Part shown: one piece after another, positions 11,200 to 24,200 of the stretch
How positions within the stretch are numbered: position 1 is the stretch's first letter
Layout: every line of letters starts with the position of its first letter
Assembly (NCBI RefSeq): GCF_964204645.1
Contig: NC_134029.1
Location: forward strand, 23,826,450 to 23,890,449
Direction: 5' to 3'
Length of the DNA: 64,000 nucleotides
Origin: Tubulanus polymorphus
Taxonomy: Eukaryota > Nemertea > Palaeonemertea > Tubulaniformes > Tubulanidae
Position numbers and translations under genes: made by a program
The notes under the pieces: generated by a model
Told to the model about the DNA's origin: nothing
The model's database searches: none
What the model saw: the letters and a program-made list of their open reading frames with translations, nothing else

Positions 11200-14100
11200 A
11201 ATATTGAAAGTTAAGTTGATACACATGTAAATTACGATGCATGATACGGAAAGGATTGTGTAACTACAGAATAGCATTCTTTTACTCATTTCAGGTTAAT
11301 CCGGAAAGGCCCATCTAAAAACTGCCCACCAGAAGTGACCACAAAAGACTCCACCTTGAAGTACCACCAAACACCGAAAGACCTGCCGCAACCGAAGCTG
11401 GCAGTCTTGACCTCATCCTGCATGGCAACAGGAGTACATACATAAAGCTAAGTTGATTTTTCATATCTGGGGTAGAATGCATAGGCGCTGGTCAAGCTCA
11501 CCATCTCCGCACTACTTTATTGAAGCTCTGTGGCCGGTAGTGAATTGAAATATAGCTAGGCAATGATTGCTTGAATATTTACAATATTAGACGAAATGAT
11601 TGAGTGAGGTCCCTTAAATATTCTTTGGTCTGATGATTAAAATGTAGATTGGTCAGTTATTGATTAAAAGATTTTGTAAGTACGTACAAGTAAGGTAAAT
11701 TCAATATCTTATGTGACATTTGAAATTATTCGAATGTACCGTAGATATTTCAGGCCTCATATGACTATTGTTTAACTGACAATCAAGATATAGATAGGAC
11801 AATTTACTAATTAGCAATTCAATATCTTGTAATGTTTGATGAGACATTCTTTTGGTGTAGATATTTCAAGGCCCCATATACATTTAGGCTGGCTTTACGT
11901 AAAGATATATCAATTAAACTTTATCATCGGTTAATAGATTTTTCTTTACAAATAATATATTGATAAATTTATAAAGATTGAGGCCATACTTTATAGTATA
12001 CACTGTGTGCTGCCTCACACATAACAGTAATGAATTTCATAAGATAGTGTCCAGGGCTCTATCGAGGTCTGGTGTTATATGGGGAAAACTTTGGACTACG
12101 GGTCTTTATGAAACAGTGATTTGGTCGCAACACTTTGATAAATCCAGAATAAACCAAAGCTTTAATTGATTTAATTCATTCCTGAAACACTGCGTCTTGT
12201 TTTGGGCGATATATGTTTTGGATGATAATTGTTGTTTGACTGACATACAGCCAGGAAAAATGGCTTAGATATTCACAATTAAGATGAATTCAATATTTGA
12301 TGTTAGATCAAAAACTTTTTATATCATAAATATTTATTGAAATATAGCTGAAATATATAATATATTGAGCACATCTATAAGTGAATCGGTCTCATTGACT
12401 GATTAGTTCTGTATCGCCAACTGCTGCGCTTACGATGACTAGCCATGCTTTTCATTATTGGCAAAATTTACTCAAACCTAACTGATTCAATTAATATCTA
12501 AAAGCCATACTGTGTGTCAAGTGACGCATATTAGATATAGTTTAACTGAAAATTAGAATCTAAGATGAATTACTCATTAGCGTTTTACTTAGATCGATTA
12601 AGGTTAATTCAATTGTTATGTGAAATTATTTCTAATTCCATGGACATTTAAAATGTAGCTGATACATGTGTATCTGAGCACATTTATTTATCTGTATCTA
12701 AGTGAACCTATGGTGTCTTCATACAGCTGTATTAGTTTTGATACATATTGCCAAAATCATTTAACGCAGATTTACTTCTGATCGAATCTGTGCACAAATA
12801 CATTCCTGGATTTGGAAGGGGGAATATTTCAATTTCACTGTGTATGTCAGATTGAAAGCCTTATTCTGACAGGATATCCTAAACTTAGGTCTTATTCCTC
12901 TTGCTAATAGCTCTCTTTTTCTAACCCCTCTCCTTCAAACTATTTTCTAGCATCATGACTCGCACCGCACCAGGGAGGTCCGGTCATAACAAGGTCTTTT
13001 GGTCCTTATACACAGTGTACTATATAAGGGAAATAAAGATTATATAGCCATTCGGCTAAGGGAATTTCACCACTAAAAATATGTTTTTTTATTTTTAATT
13101 TCTGATGAATTCAAATAGTGACGAATTCACCACATCTGAAATTCTACTCATGTAGATTTTCAGGCTCCATATAAATATTGTTCAACTGACAATTAAAATA
13201 TAGCTAGTATGATTACTAATTAATGGTTCGCTTAAATACCTAGAATTTAATTAAAATTAATTCAATGTAATGAATATAAGTGAAACTTATTCAAAATTGC
13301 ACAGTGGATGAGACGACTGTATCGTGCAATGTCGTCTGCGTCTAACCGGGCCACATGTGTGTGTGTGTGGGATCTGTTGAATCAGTTAGGTTTTGGGGGA
13401 TTCTGGGTTAGTTAAGCTAGGTATCAAAAGCTCTGATGCAAAATTAGCAGTTCAAATAGTGATTAATTCAAATTCGTACCGGATCTGAAATTCTTCTCAT
13501 TAGTTATATTATCATAATTACAAAATCATTGTATATGTTAGGAGCAATATTTAGAATTAATGAAATGGATTAGAATACCATTCACTGGGTACAGATGTCG
13601 CCATCTGTGGGTAGAAAACATCTCTTAAGTTTAATAACTGACGATGAAGTAAATTTGATGATACGAACATGGTTTAGCTGACAATCGAAATATATATATG
13701 CTAATATTACTAGCAGGTTTGCACTGTATGATGGGCCTGGGTTTCAATAAAAGACACATCAAGAATTTCAAGAAGATAGAAGAGAAAACAGTTCAAAAAC
13801 GATTTGATAAGATTGATTATGCATTACTAAATTTGTTGTAACTCTGGTATTCCTAGAGATGACTATAGATGCTTTAGTTGAATTGTTGTTAAACTATAAT
13901 AATCAACCATTGCTTAGATATTTAGAATATAGATGAATTACTATATGAGTTGAATTTCATAAATATCATTTAAGACTATTACTGAAATCTATGTATCGAT
14001 CTACATTGCTGATCTTATATATGAATTGACATGATAATTATGATCAGTGATATTCGAAAGGATTTTCTGCTCAAAAGGTTCTGATCTTTTCTTCAGCTTG

Positions 14101-14270
14101 CCGTTTCAGACTGATTGGAAGATAGTTTGAATGAACCGGAATCGAAATTCCCAATTATGTACTTCGATTCCAGACATAATCGAGAAAAACTTTAACAATA
14201 AACTTTAAAGAATTAGACAAATTTAAACGGTGAAAATGACAAAAAAATTAAAGTTAGACAAAATTCTCCC
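11200..14270. other. Intergenic, dispersed repeats, no gene seen
   Basis: AT-rich sequence with recurring fragments such as tagatatttcaggcc (11745, 11860, 13150, again 15410) and caactgacaatnaaatatag. These suggest a degraded repeat family. No coding exon is recognised. Confidence 0.5.
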
Positions 14271-14271
14271 A

Positions 14272-14900
14272 CCTTGTAAACTTTCGGACTAGTTACATGA
14301 AAAAAAGACCAAATATTGTAGAATATTGTTATTTCCAAAATCTCGATGTCTTAAATTAGGCAGAAAAAAAATAGATAAAATTATTCAACCTTGTAAACTT
14401 TCGGATAGTTACATGAAAAAAAGATCAAATATTGTAAAATATAGTTATTTCCATAATTTCGATGTTTTAAATTAGGCAGAAAAAAAATAGATAAAATTAT
14501 TCAACCTTGTAAACTTTCGGACTAGTTACATGAAAAAAAGACCAAATATTGTAAAATATAGTTATTTCCAAAATCTCGATGTATCAAATTAGGCAGAAAA
14601 AAAATAGATAAAATTATTAAACCTTGTAAACTTTCGGACTAGTTACATAAAAAAAGACCAAATATTGTAAAATATAGTTATTTCCAAAATCTTGATGTAT
14701 TAAATTAGGCAGAAAAAAAGTTAACCCAAATCAGTCACTTAATATGTGCTTCGACTATTTAAACGGTGAAAACGACCAAAAAATTTGAAGTTAGACAAAA
14801 TTATTAAACATTGTAAACTTTCGGACTAGTTACATAACAAAAGAAAAAATATTGTAAAATTATCTTCACCCTTGTAATATAGTTATTTCCAAAATCAGAA
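14272..14900 (+). repeat. Minisatellite, about 117-bp unit, four to five copies
   Basis: Units start at ccttgtaaactttcggacta at 14272, 14389, 14505 and 14622, with a diverged copy near 14810. Each contains atgaaaaaaagaccaaat and attaggcagaaaaaaaatag. A displaced copy of one and a half units is at 19225-19370. Confidence 0.85.
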
Positions 14901-15188
14901 TTAGGCTGAATAAAAGATTGTTTGAATGAACCGGAACCGAATTACCAATTATGTTCTGGGACTTAAAAAAAAAAGATCTGTAAAAACGACCGACGATCAC
15001 GCAAGTATATCTGTACTTCGATTTCTGATTTTGAAAAAAACCGCCGTTTCGCTCCCGGCAGGTGTGGTAGGTTTGTAAGGGACGCCAACTCGAAAAGTCA
15101 AACGAGAGTTTGAGGTCAACAACTCATCAAAAATCTGCCGATTAGAGAACAGTGCACAGAAACCAACCGACTTAGGAGATCCTCGTCA

Positions 15189-15947
15189 ATGATGAAACCA
15201 GCAATCATAAAAGGTAACTTGATATACATGGAGTTATTACGATGATTTCTAAATGTCGTGATTACAAGATATATTTATTTACTCATTGCAGCTAAGTTTC
15301 AACTATTAGAAAGAGACCAGCTTAAAATCAACTACTCATCTGAAATCTACGGATTTGAACAACCCACAGAAGAATCAAACTCATTAGATGGAAATTACCG
15401 GTATATAGAAATTTCAGGCCTCATATGATTATCATTTGATAAGTAATTATCATCGAAATCTATTTACCTGTCCACATGGCTGATCTTAGAACTTTTATCT
15501 TTACTAGTCTTACACCTTGGAGTAATGAATTTTTCAAATGATTTCTCCAAGCTTAAACATTAATGAACTAGTCCTACTACTGCAATTGTTTATTGGGGTT
15601 TAAATCGGCAATTGACGTCAATGAACCTAATTCTGATTTTGGAAATAACTATATTAACTAAGTGAAAAACACGGTGGCTTGTAATTTGAAATGACATGTA
15701 AGTTATGATAAATCTGTCTAAAATGTTTTGCTTTCTTCACTTTGTTTCAGTCAAACTACATCCCGGAAATAATGGCCTGAAGAAGACACAAGTAGACAAA
15801 TACCCATGGACCCATTTGCTGATGAAAACTGCCGAAGCCCAGATGAGAAGTTTAGGAGCCAGCGACGGATTAATCACTCAACGATGGAATCTTCTACAAT
15901 CGGTGGTTGATTTCTATAAAACATTTTATCAGGAGCAGCAGAGATGA
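15189..15947 (+). other. Candidate small spliced gene, unrecognised
   Basis: Possible exon 1 has ATG at 15189 (or 15192) and a donor after 15213. Possible exon 2 is 15292-15400. A good 3' splice site before 15751 leads to a 65-codon frame (VKLHPGNNGLKKTQ ... FYKTFYQEQQR) ending at 15947. Exon 1 joins the last frame in phase if exon 2 is skipped (about 74 codons). If exon 2 is included, the protein ends soon after 15751. The last frame has a protein-like composition but no family is recognised. It may equally be a non-coding transcript. Confidence 0.3.
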
Positions 15948-17499
15948 TAGTGTATCTTATAAACACTGATCCGCGCAGCAAAGACAATGGATTATCTTAT
16001 AAAATCTGATTCAGGATAAACACCGAAGCAGCAAAGACAATGGTTTATCTCATGAACACTGAGATCTAGCAGCGGCAAAGACCTCTGTAGTAAAGTATTG
16101 ATTTTTTTACTAATATCACCCTTTTTCAGACCAGTCTGATAGGTAACATAGTTTAAAATATTTACCTGATTGCGTGGAATGGAGTATGAAAATAGTTGTT
16201 GAGTCGAATATTGAAAATAGTTAGATAATTAGTTAGATAATTAGGTTCCTTCAGCCTGAGAAAGGTTTGAATATTTCAATATAGAGAAAACTATTTTATA
16301 ATGAGTTAGTAAAAAGATGTGTCATGTGTTTTGCAATGTGACAGAAAAATCCTTCTTAGAGTGTAATAAAAGCTAAGCTCCATTAATTCACGATATTGGT
16401 CTTTGATCTTTGGTTGATAGATAAGTCGAGTTAGGTTAGGTTGATATTTTCGAAGGCCCGTGTAACCAATTTGAGAAATGAATCATATATGTCGATTTTC
16501 ACATGGAGTTTTAACTTTGAGCCTCCATCAATCTGTTCGATGCTACGTATTTGAAAGCAAAAGCTTTATCTAAAAGGAGACCATTATTTACATTTGAGAG
16601 GTAAAGCTAAAGTTAAAGCTAGGACTAATTTTGAACGTTTCAACATTGTTTATAGCTGTTTGAACTTCTTTTATTGTAATGGGTAAATCGTTTAAACGAG
16701 ATGGCTCTCGTGAGTTATCACTTAGCTTCAAATCGGGTGTATAATGATTATTAAGAAGCGGCAGTGAATAAGTAGTGCTTTTTTAAAATGGGCCCAGAAC
16801 TTTACTGTGAAAAAATGCCTGCAGTTGTAAATAGAGGAGTATAAATAATACATGATACAAAATACAAGTACATGAATAAATAAGAAAAACCAATAAATGA
16901 AAAATTATAAATAATAGATAGTAAATAATACAAAATACAAGTTCATAAATAAATGAATAATATTTTTAAAAAAAATAGATATAACAATAAGCAACAATAC
17001 AAACAAACAACAAATTAATACTCTATTTACATGAAAAGGCATTTTTTCAAATATTTATCGAAAAGGTTTTCTCATTTATCGAACAACCTTCCCTAAGTAT
17101 AGCGAACACCCGAGATCTTTTCTGTTGTTGATTTTAAGCATTCTATCAACTCAGTTATTGTAATAAACAAAACAAATAACCATAAACCTTAACTTAATCA
17201 AACACACTAAAAAAATATCTGTTTCGATAGAATGCTTCTAATAACTGATGAAAGATCATGCGTCCATTTACCTATATATCACACCCTATCACTACTGTAA
17301 CTGTTAATTGTTTTAGGGATAATATCTGGGACATTTTATTCTTTTTTAGAAAGAATGTTGAACAGCCATAAACGTGATTAGTTATCGTTAGTAAAATTAT
17401 TGTCATGTTTTCCCTGAAATAACGTTGTATTAAATGAGCGAACTGATAATGTTTGAAAATCTCAGGCAAAGTTAGAAAAACTCTAGTTATCTTGTAAAA

Positions 17500-18900
17500 C
17501 TCTAGTTATCTTAAAAATAATTTTAATGAAAATGAAAATAAAGATTGATTAGCTAATCTCAAGCTTTCCAGAGTTAATATTTAGGTTTATCTCTGATTTT
17601 AATGCTTTTATGTTGAACTGTTTTTTTTTTTCAAATACAGTTCACCCATTGGTTAACGAAGAACTGATAATTCCTCGAATCCAAAGTAAAGTTTGCAACA
17701 TTTCAGTTTTCTTGTAAAAATAATGTTAATGAAATGAAATTAAGACTAATTAATTGATACTAAGATTTCCAGAGTGAATCTGATTTTCTCATTTCTAGTT
17801 TTAATGCTTTTATGTTAGAGACTGTTATTGTAACACAGTTTGCATGTTTGGAAATTAGGAACATGCATGATGATTCCTCGATTAAGATATTATTGTTGTG
17901 TGAATAAAACGATGTACATTTTCATCATTCGTGTTGAAACATTTCAGTTGTTAAGTTTTATAGCAACAATTTCACCTGGTTTTGATGTTTTTATATTGGA
18001 TACTGTTTTTTGAAATACAGGTCATGTTTTTGTAAATGACCGAGGCACTTCCTCAAGTACATAAATACTTATCATTTAGGTATAACTATTGTTGTGGGGA
18101 TAAAACGACATGTTCATGTCAATCGTTCATATAACACTGATTCAATTAGGCCCTAATCGATTCTAGTTGAGCTTTTTCTTGATAATTAAATGTCATTTGA
18201 AAAGTTGACATGATAGATGCATATTTCATGAAATATAACTAAGTGCGGTTATATTGACCTCATGAATTGTCAAATTCATAATCTTAGACTTTCAGACTAG
18301 TCCAATTTTCGGTGTTTTATGGATCAAAGTTTACAATTGTGTATTTTTGTTATTTTTCTATTGATGCAAATTGTATAAATCAGCTGTAGTGGAAATGTAT
18401 CATATATAAAGACTTATAAATACCTTACATGTAACTTTTGTGGTTTTTTAAAGTTAGTACAATTTCATACATAGTAATAGAAATACAATTACTATTAAAA
18501 TTTGAGAAAATAGGCTAAAAGTTAACAATTTGATATGTGAAAATAAAATGATGTAAAAATGTAAATCAGATTGATAACTTAATCTTACGCTTTCCAGAGT
18601 ATTTGGTCAGGTTTATCTCTGGTTTTAGTGCGGGGGCCATGGGCAATTGAGTCCATGGTTGGGCCATAAGACTTTTTTGTTTTAGAGTATATGGTTGCAC
18701 CATGGGCGTATAAACTCTCATATATAGTTTATATGGTGGTTGGACTAGTTGTTTTTTGAAAGTCCACGTGTTTGAGGAGCTTACATTATAATTCCTCGAG
18801 CACTCCTGGTATTGATTGATTGATTTTGTATGATTGTTGTATGAGAATAAATATGATTGATTTTGAAATTTGTTAAGTTTTAATATAGCAACTCATGGAT
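17500..18900 (+). repeat. Degenerate tandem repeat, roughly 200-300-bp unit
   Basis: The landmarks ttccagagt, ggtttatctctggttttaatg, a ctgttttt run followed by aaatacag, and a gaataaaa run recur in the same order near 17570, 17770, 17960 and 18590. Units are diverged and of unequal length. Confidence 0.5.
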
Positions 18901-19224
18901 AAAGGCCTAAATCGATTTAAGATAAACTGAATTAATAAAGAAATTAAATCGATTCAAGTGTTAAACCTTTTTGTGAAACTGGGCCGTGGGCATTGTTGTT
19001 GTCCAATCAGTTTCACCCAGGGATCCCAATGGAGTTTTAGAAAGTGTAAAAACGATAATCTGTTAATCCAATGTCTGTTAATCAACAGTTTTTATACTAC
19101 CTACAACTCTGATACGAGCCCCTGTGTTTTATTCTTGCGATGTACTTTTTCAACCCAATAAATAATCCCAGTAACTGCATAGTCCACCAGCAAACTTTTA
19201 CACGTTCAGAAGACATGATTATGT

Positions 19225-19372
19225 TTGGACTAGTTACATGAAAAAAAGACCAAATATTGTAAAATATAGTTATTTCCAAAATCTCGATGTATTAAATTAG
19301 GCAGAAAAAAATAGATAAAATTATTCAACCTTGTAAACTTTCGGACTAGTTACATAAAAAAAGACCAAATAA
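19225..19372 (+). repeat. Displaced copy of the 14.3-kb minisatellite
   Basis: About one and a quarter 117-bp units (ggactagttacatgaaaaaa ... caaccttgtaaactttcgga) lie 4.3 kb from the main array. Confidence 0.85.
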
Positions 19373-19419
19373 TGATTATATATGATTCAATGGCATAACC
19401 AATACGACTTTGCACATTA

Positions 19420-19980
19420 CACCGGGCCCGTTAACAGTTGTTGACGGAAAAAGTCGCACAATTCGAATTTTATATGAAATGATTTATTAAAACGAAACCA
19501 ACCGCGTTTCGACTGTTGACAGATCAGGTGGAATGACCAGAAAACGGAAGTAACGTAGCATATAAACTGACAGGACATAAACAAAAGAAATATGTCCGAA
19601 CAAATGTAAACAGAACAAGTGAGAAATGAAAACAACCAGCGGTACCGTACCGGAGAAACCACAAAATATAAAATACCTGCGTGGTGAATTCATATCCCCT
19701 ATTGTCCCCCCTGGCCCTGCAGTAAATAAGAATTTATCGGTAGGCCTTTATCTATTTATAAATGAAATCAAATTGGAAAATGTAATAATTACAATCGATG
19801 GTTGAATTTATTTATTTATAATCGTGAGAAATGTTACTTCATTTTTCTCTTGAAAGACTTTTTGTGTAAACGCTAGAAATCCCACAATAAATACAGCCAA
19901 AACGAGATGATGGCTGTGGCAGTCTTCAGCCGAAACGTTATTACTCTTTCTAACTGTCAGCGGCGGATGATGGTCTACCG
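19420..19980. mobile_element. Retroelement-like debris with hammerhead-like cores
   Basis: At 19903-19937 (+) the sequence runs ATGA, T, a 5-bp stem GGCTG/CAGCC, then GAAACG. On the minus strand near 19533-19503 a second, more decayed CTGAT...GTCGAAACG core is followed by the same kind of downstream sequence. No reverse transcriptase frame is recognised. Confidence 0.4.
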
Positions 19981-20469
19981 AAATCAAATTTCTGACTTTT
20001 CGATAGAATTGTTGTTTATATAATCTTCTATTTGTATATGATTTTTATGTAGTGAGCTTTTATTAATAGTGCTATATCTATTCACCACGTCCGATTTGAA
20101 GGTGCGTAATCCACTTTTCTCCAGTCGTGGATCTACTGCCACCAGAACGGCCCGCCCGGCAGTTGGAACTCGGCTTGTTCGTCTCGGCTGGATCTGATTT
20201 CGAAAAACCAATTTACGAAAATGTTTCAAACATTCGTCCGTCCGTGAAGTAATGACTTCCGTGATCGATACGACAGCAGTAAGAAGTGTCGCATTTCTTT
20301 CATTGACAGCTGTTTCTCCAACCTTCATTATAAACTACTTCACTACATTGCATTACATACTCGTGCTGGGGAATATATATGTATTTCCCTTTTTCAAAAT
20401 GAAGTATCTCTGGTTTTATAGGATTCCGTCCATAACTGAAGCCAAAAAAATACGCAAACAGTCCTCTTA

Positions 20470-20575
20470 TGTAGGAGTAAAATCCTAAAATAAATAAATT
20501 GATGGCTATATAGTATATTTTTGAATAAAATGTTTAGCTATCAGTTCATTTATTGTGGGATTTTACTCTTATCGT
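20470..20575. repeat. Foldback repeat
   Basis: Imperfect inverted repeat: agtaaaatcctaaaataaat and its partner atttattgtgggattttact, with a short AT-rich centre. Confidence 0.55.
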
Positions 20576-21279
20576 TTTATCATCGGATATTGTGATCTAC
20601 AAAAGATGTATATTCTTACAGAAGTGTCTAATTCATTGCACGCACCGGTTTATATTTCATCGAGTTAAACCCTTAGTACCCGTAGTAGAATCAGAAGTTC
20701 TTGCCGGACACGTTTTCAAGAAGGTATATATCAAAACTTGACATGAAGCATCGCACAAACGGAACCCTTCAACGAATAGGATACATCGGGAAAGTCAGAC
20801 CGCAACAAGCGCTGAAATATTATACACCTAACGTTTTGAAATATTTACTCTTGAAAGAGGCGCAATATTAAATTGAATGTCACAGTAGCATCAGGTGATC
20901 AAATAGCATGAATTATACGCGGATACGCAGATCTGTTGCGATAGGAGTTAGTCAGGTGATAGGACAGAGCACTTGCCACATGACGAGAGTGCGTGTTTCC
21001 ATGAAAACACACACGCATGCGATAAGCACTTGCACAGTTTTTCAATTTGTTTAAAACGTAAAAAGCCACGATAACAAATATATGATTTATGGCAGTGATT
21101 TTAATTGAAGTTTTGTTTGTTGTACACGCGAACAACTTTTAATTGTGGTGGTAATTTCCAGTCATCGCAAATTCAGTCGTCACCAGTTGAAAAAGCGCGA
21201 TGTGAATATTGCGTACTGTTTGAAGTTGGTCACAAGTCGCGAAGATTTCATTTCTGTGCGTGATTTATGATATTCAAAG

Positions 21280-24200
21280 ATGAAAAAAATCAAAATGTGG
21301 GTAAGTGAAAATTTGTTAATTAGCTGTGATAGAAGTGTGATTATAATTTAGCTTATGATATTAGTAATTTGTTTTAGTTAGTATCATATCCTTCATATTA
21401 TTCAGTGCCCATCTATCGAATATCTCCTACACTCTATTTTCATCACATATTTTTCTATAATGGCAAGTAATTAATTACAATAATCACGTGTAATTAATAA
21501 TTCATTAGTGATCATTAGTAAGTAGTTTGTTAGGTAACATCTCCTCTGTCACATATGATCCATAATTATTCATTCACAGTTATTCATGTTTTGCTCGCGA
21601 GTCTGACACACTAGACCCCCCTCCACCACCCCGCGTCCCGCTATTTGTTAACCTATACTCGGCATTCTGTGAATAAAATTTTTAAGCCATCCGCTTCGTT
21701 AAAGACTGGAGTTAACCCGGGTTGCAGTTGACCAATCTTGTGAGTTTGAGAGTTAAAATCATTTCATTGTCAGATCTTCATTATTTGGAAATATATTATA
21801 GATAAGTCGATGCGGTCGGTGTGGTTAATAGCTATAGTTCCCGCGGCGCCATTTCGCTAGATCTCACCGGCTGGTTACACTTGGAATCAGGATCCGGTTC
21901 CGTATAGTTGTAGCATATATGCATCAAACATTTCAATAGGCCCCGGTAGCCATACCGATTCTATAGTCAAAACATCGGCAATGAATAATTACAACTCGAT
22001 GGTCAAACACGGTGGAACTTGGTCTAAAAATTCCCCGATTTAAATCATTCGAGGGTATATTTGTTACAACTGGTATAAGCCACAAACAGCCGACAAAAAC
22101 AGCTGGACGTAGAGAGAACATATCAATCAATAATATTGAAATATTGAAGTATCATCGGCCTTTTCTAGGTTTCTATGATGACTACATTCTGATGATTTTC
22201 GATCATTATATAAAATAATTGAAAATATGAATATGAAAAAAATTAATGCCGGTAAGGTTTTTACGATACCGTACAAAAATAAACCATAGGGGATGTATTT
22301 TTGATGTCACGCAATATCTCGTGTGAGATTTTTATTGTTGGTAGCGGACGCTCAGTCAAAGAAAAATCATATATAGAATTCAAACTAAACTCGTAATCTA
22401 TGCCGGTTTTCGTATCGAAAGTAGCTCTTTTGATTCACTGATTTTCATTTTCAAACGCTGATGCGCTTCGAAACAACGATTAGTCCGAGGTAATGAAATA
22501 TGGACCCAATTTCGCTAAAAGGTCTAACTTCTAAATCGATTTTAACATGAACTGAATTATTGAAGATAATTTAAATTGTTTTTATGAAATTCGACCCTAG
22601 AGACTATACGGTCTAAAATAATGTCATGGGATTTATAGAACTTTATAGCTGGGTCTGATTTGATAGAAGTGCTCACATATAATGCGAAACAGCGATGTAT
22701 AAGTCAATAGGAAATTGGAACTAGTTGCCTTGATTCATTCGAGATAGAGAGTCCCTATAAGGCATTTAGGAAGAGGCTGAAATCTATGGCTCGACATAGT
22801 TTTATATTTATATAATCTTATTGCTTATTTTGTTTCATGTAAAGCGTTACGAGTCCGTAAAGGGAATAACGCTATCTTTAAACATTATTGTCATTATTAC
22901 GATGATTATTAGCTGAAAAAAATGACATTCGTTTTAAAATTTGATACAAACAGTATCAATATTTGGCGCCGAATCGGCTCGTACGGGATAGATGTAGTTA
23001 ACCTTTGTATACCTGTCTGGTGGATTCATTCAATTGCGCTATAGTTGTGGTTTATTAACGCAGTGTCGATATAAACGGGGGTTTTCTGTTCATCATTTGT
23101 CAGATTGTTTTGTTGATTTATCAGTATTGAAAACACACCAAACTTGCACTCATTACTGAATACAGATCGCCGCAGCTGAGTTCAATTGTCACATTCTGCA
23201 TTACAATGATAACATTTTCACGGTATAATATCCCGTTGAGGCTCAGCAGTTACATTGTTCTGATACACGAGAACAGAGAGGAAAAGTTCATTATCTAACG
23301 ATGTTTCCAAACAAAACTCTGCGATTGATGTAGCGATTATGGGTATTTGAATGTTATTCAATCACTAGTCCTTAAAAATCAGCTGCCACGATCGTCTATT
23401 TTTAATAAATGGTGTCCATTCGAGTCCCATAAATGGATGAATAAAACTGAGTGAATCACTCAAAACCAGGCGACATACCACAACGGTGTCCATGGAAACT
23501 GTTAAAATGTTCACCGGCACGCGACCAACCTGTTGTTTTTATGTGGATAGACATTCAATTACCGAGGGGCATTCAATATAGTTGCAAAACTCCCAAATGT
23601 ATGGTGTAATCTCCGGTCCGCAATGCGATTATCATATTGTCTGTGTTGTTTAAAAATGCAGCGCTGAATTATGTCTCAAATATTACAACGTTACAGCAAA
23701 GTTTCCGTCAATTGAAACAAAATATTAAATGAAATGTTTATTTAACACTTGTCGTCAATATTTGCCTCGGATAGAGTCATCGTTATTAGGAACAGTCCGT
23801 ACAAACAATACGTAGAATCAACTCATAGAATATGAGATTGTGACGCTTTCGAAAAAGTACCATATTTTTTTCATAAGAATTATGGACAATTCCAAAGTTT
23901 GATGTCAGGGTCAAATTTTAATTCGCTTCCGTGATTGAAACTAAGTCCACAAGACTGTAGTGAACTTATGTAAATCTCAGTATAGTTAACGAATAAAAAC
24001 TCATGATCTGAAGATGAGGTTTAGTTTTAACCTCGAAACCGTTAGGAAATAAACTGTTTCTACAAATCTACGGGTTTTTATTCGTTAGCCCACATGTTCC
24101 ATGTTCTCAATCTTCCAAAATCTTGATATCTTTTCCGAGTGAATTAGTGCATATACGTACATCTGTTAATGATCTAGTAATCAGTTGTGATCTTCTAATT

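Larger units (their letters stand above)
15960..21270. other. Long intergenic stretch without a recognised gene
   Basis: AT-rich sequence. Reading frames here are short and lack splice-supported continuity. It holds the degenerate repeats at 17500-18900, a minisatellite copy at 19225-19370, retroelement-like debris at 19420-20000 and a foldback at 20470-20575. Confidence 0.55.

Noticed and set aside
12990-13030. TATA-like promoter (tatataagg) in the 13-kb region
   Set aside because: No gene follows within reach. AT-rich background makes such matches common.
14272-14900. CRISPR-like direct repeats
   Set aside because: This is eukaryotic DNA, the repeat unit is 117 bp with no unique spacers, and there are no cas genes. 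It is a minisatellite.
19984-20328. 114-codon minus-strand ORF
   Set aside because: No family is recognised, there is no splice or promoter support, and it lies beside retroelement debris. Possibly a decayed element fragment.
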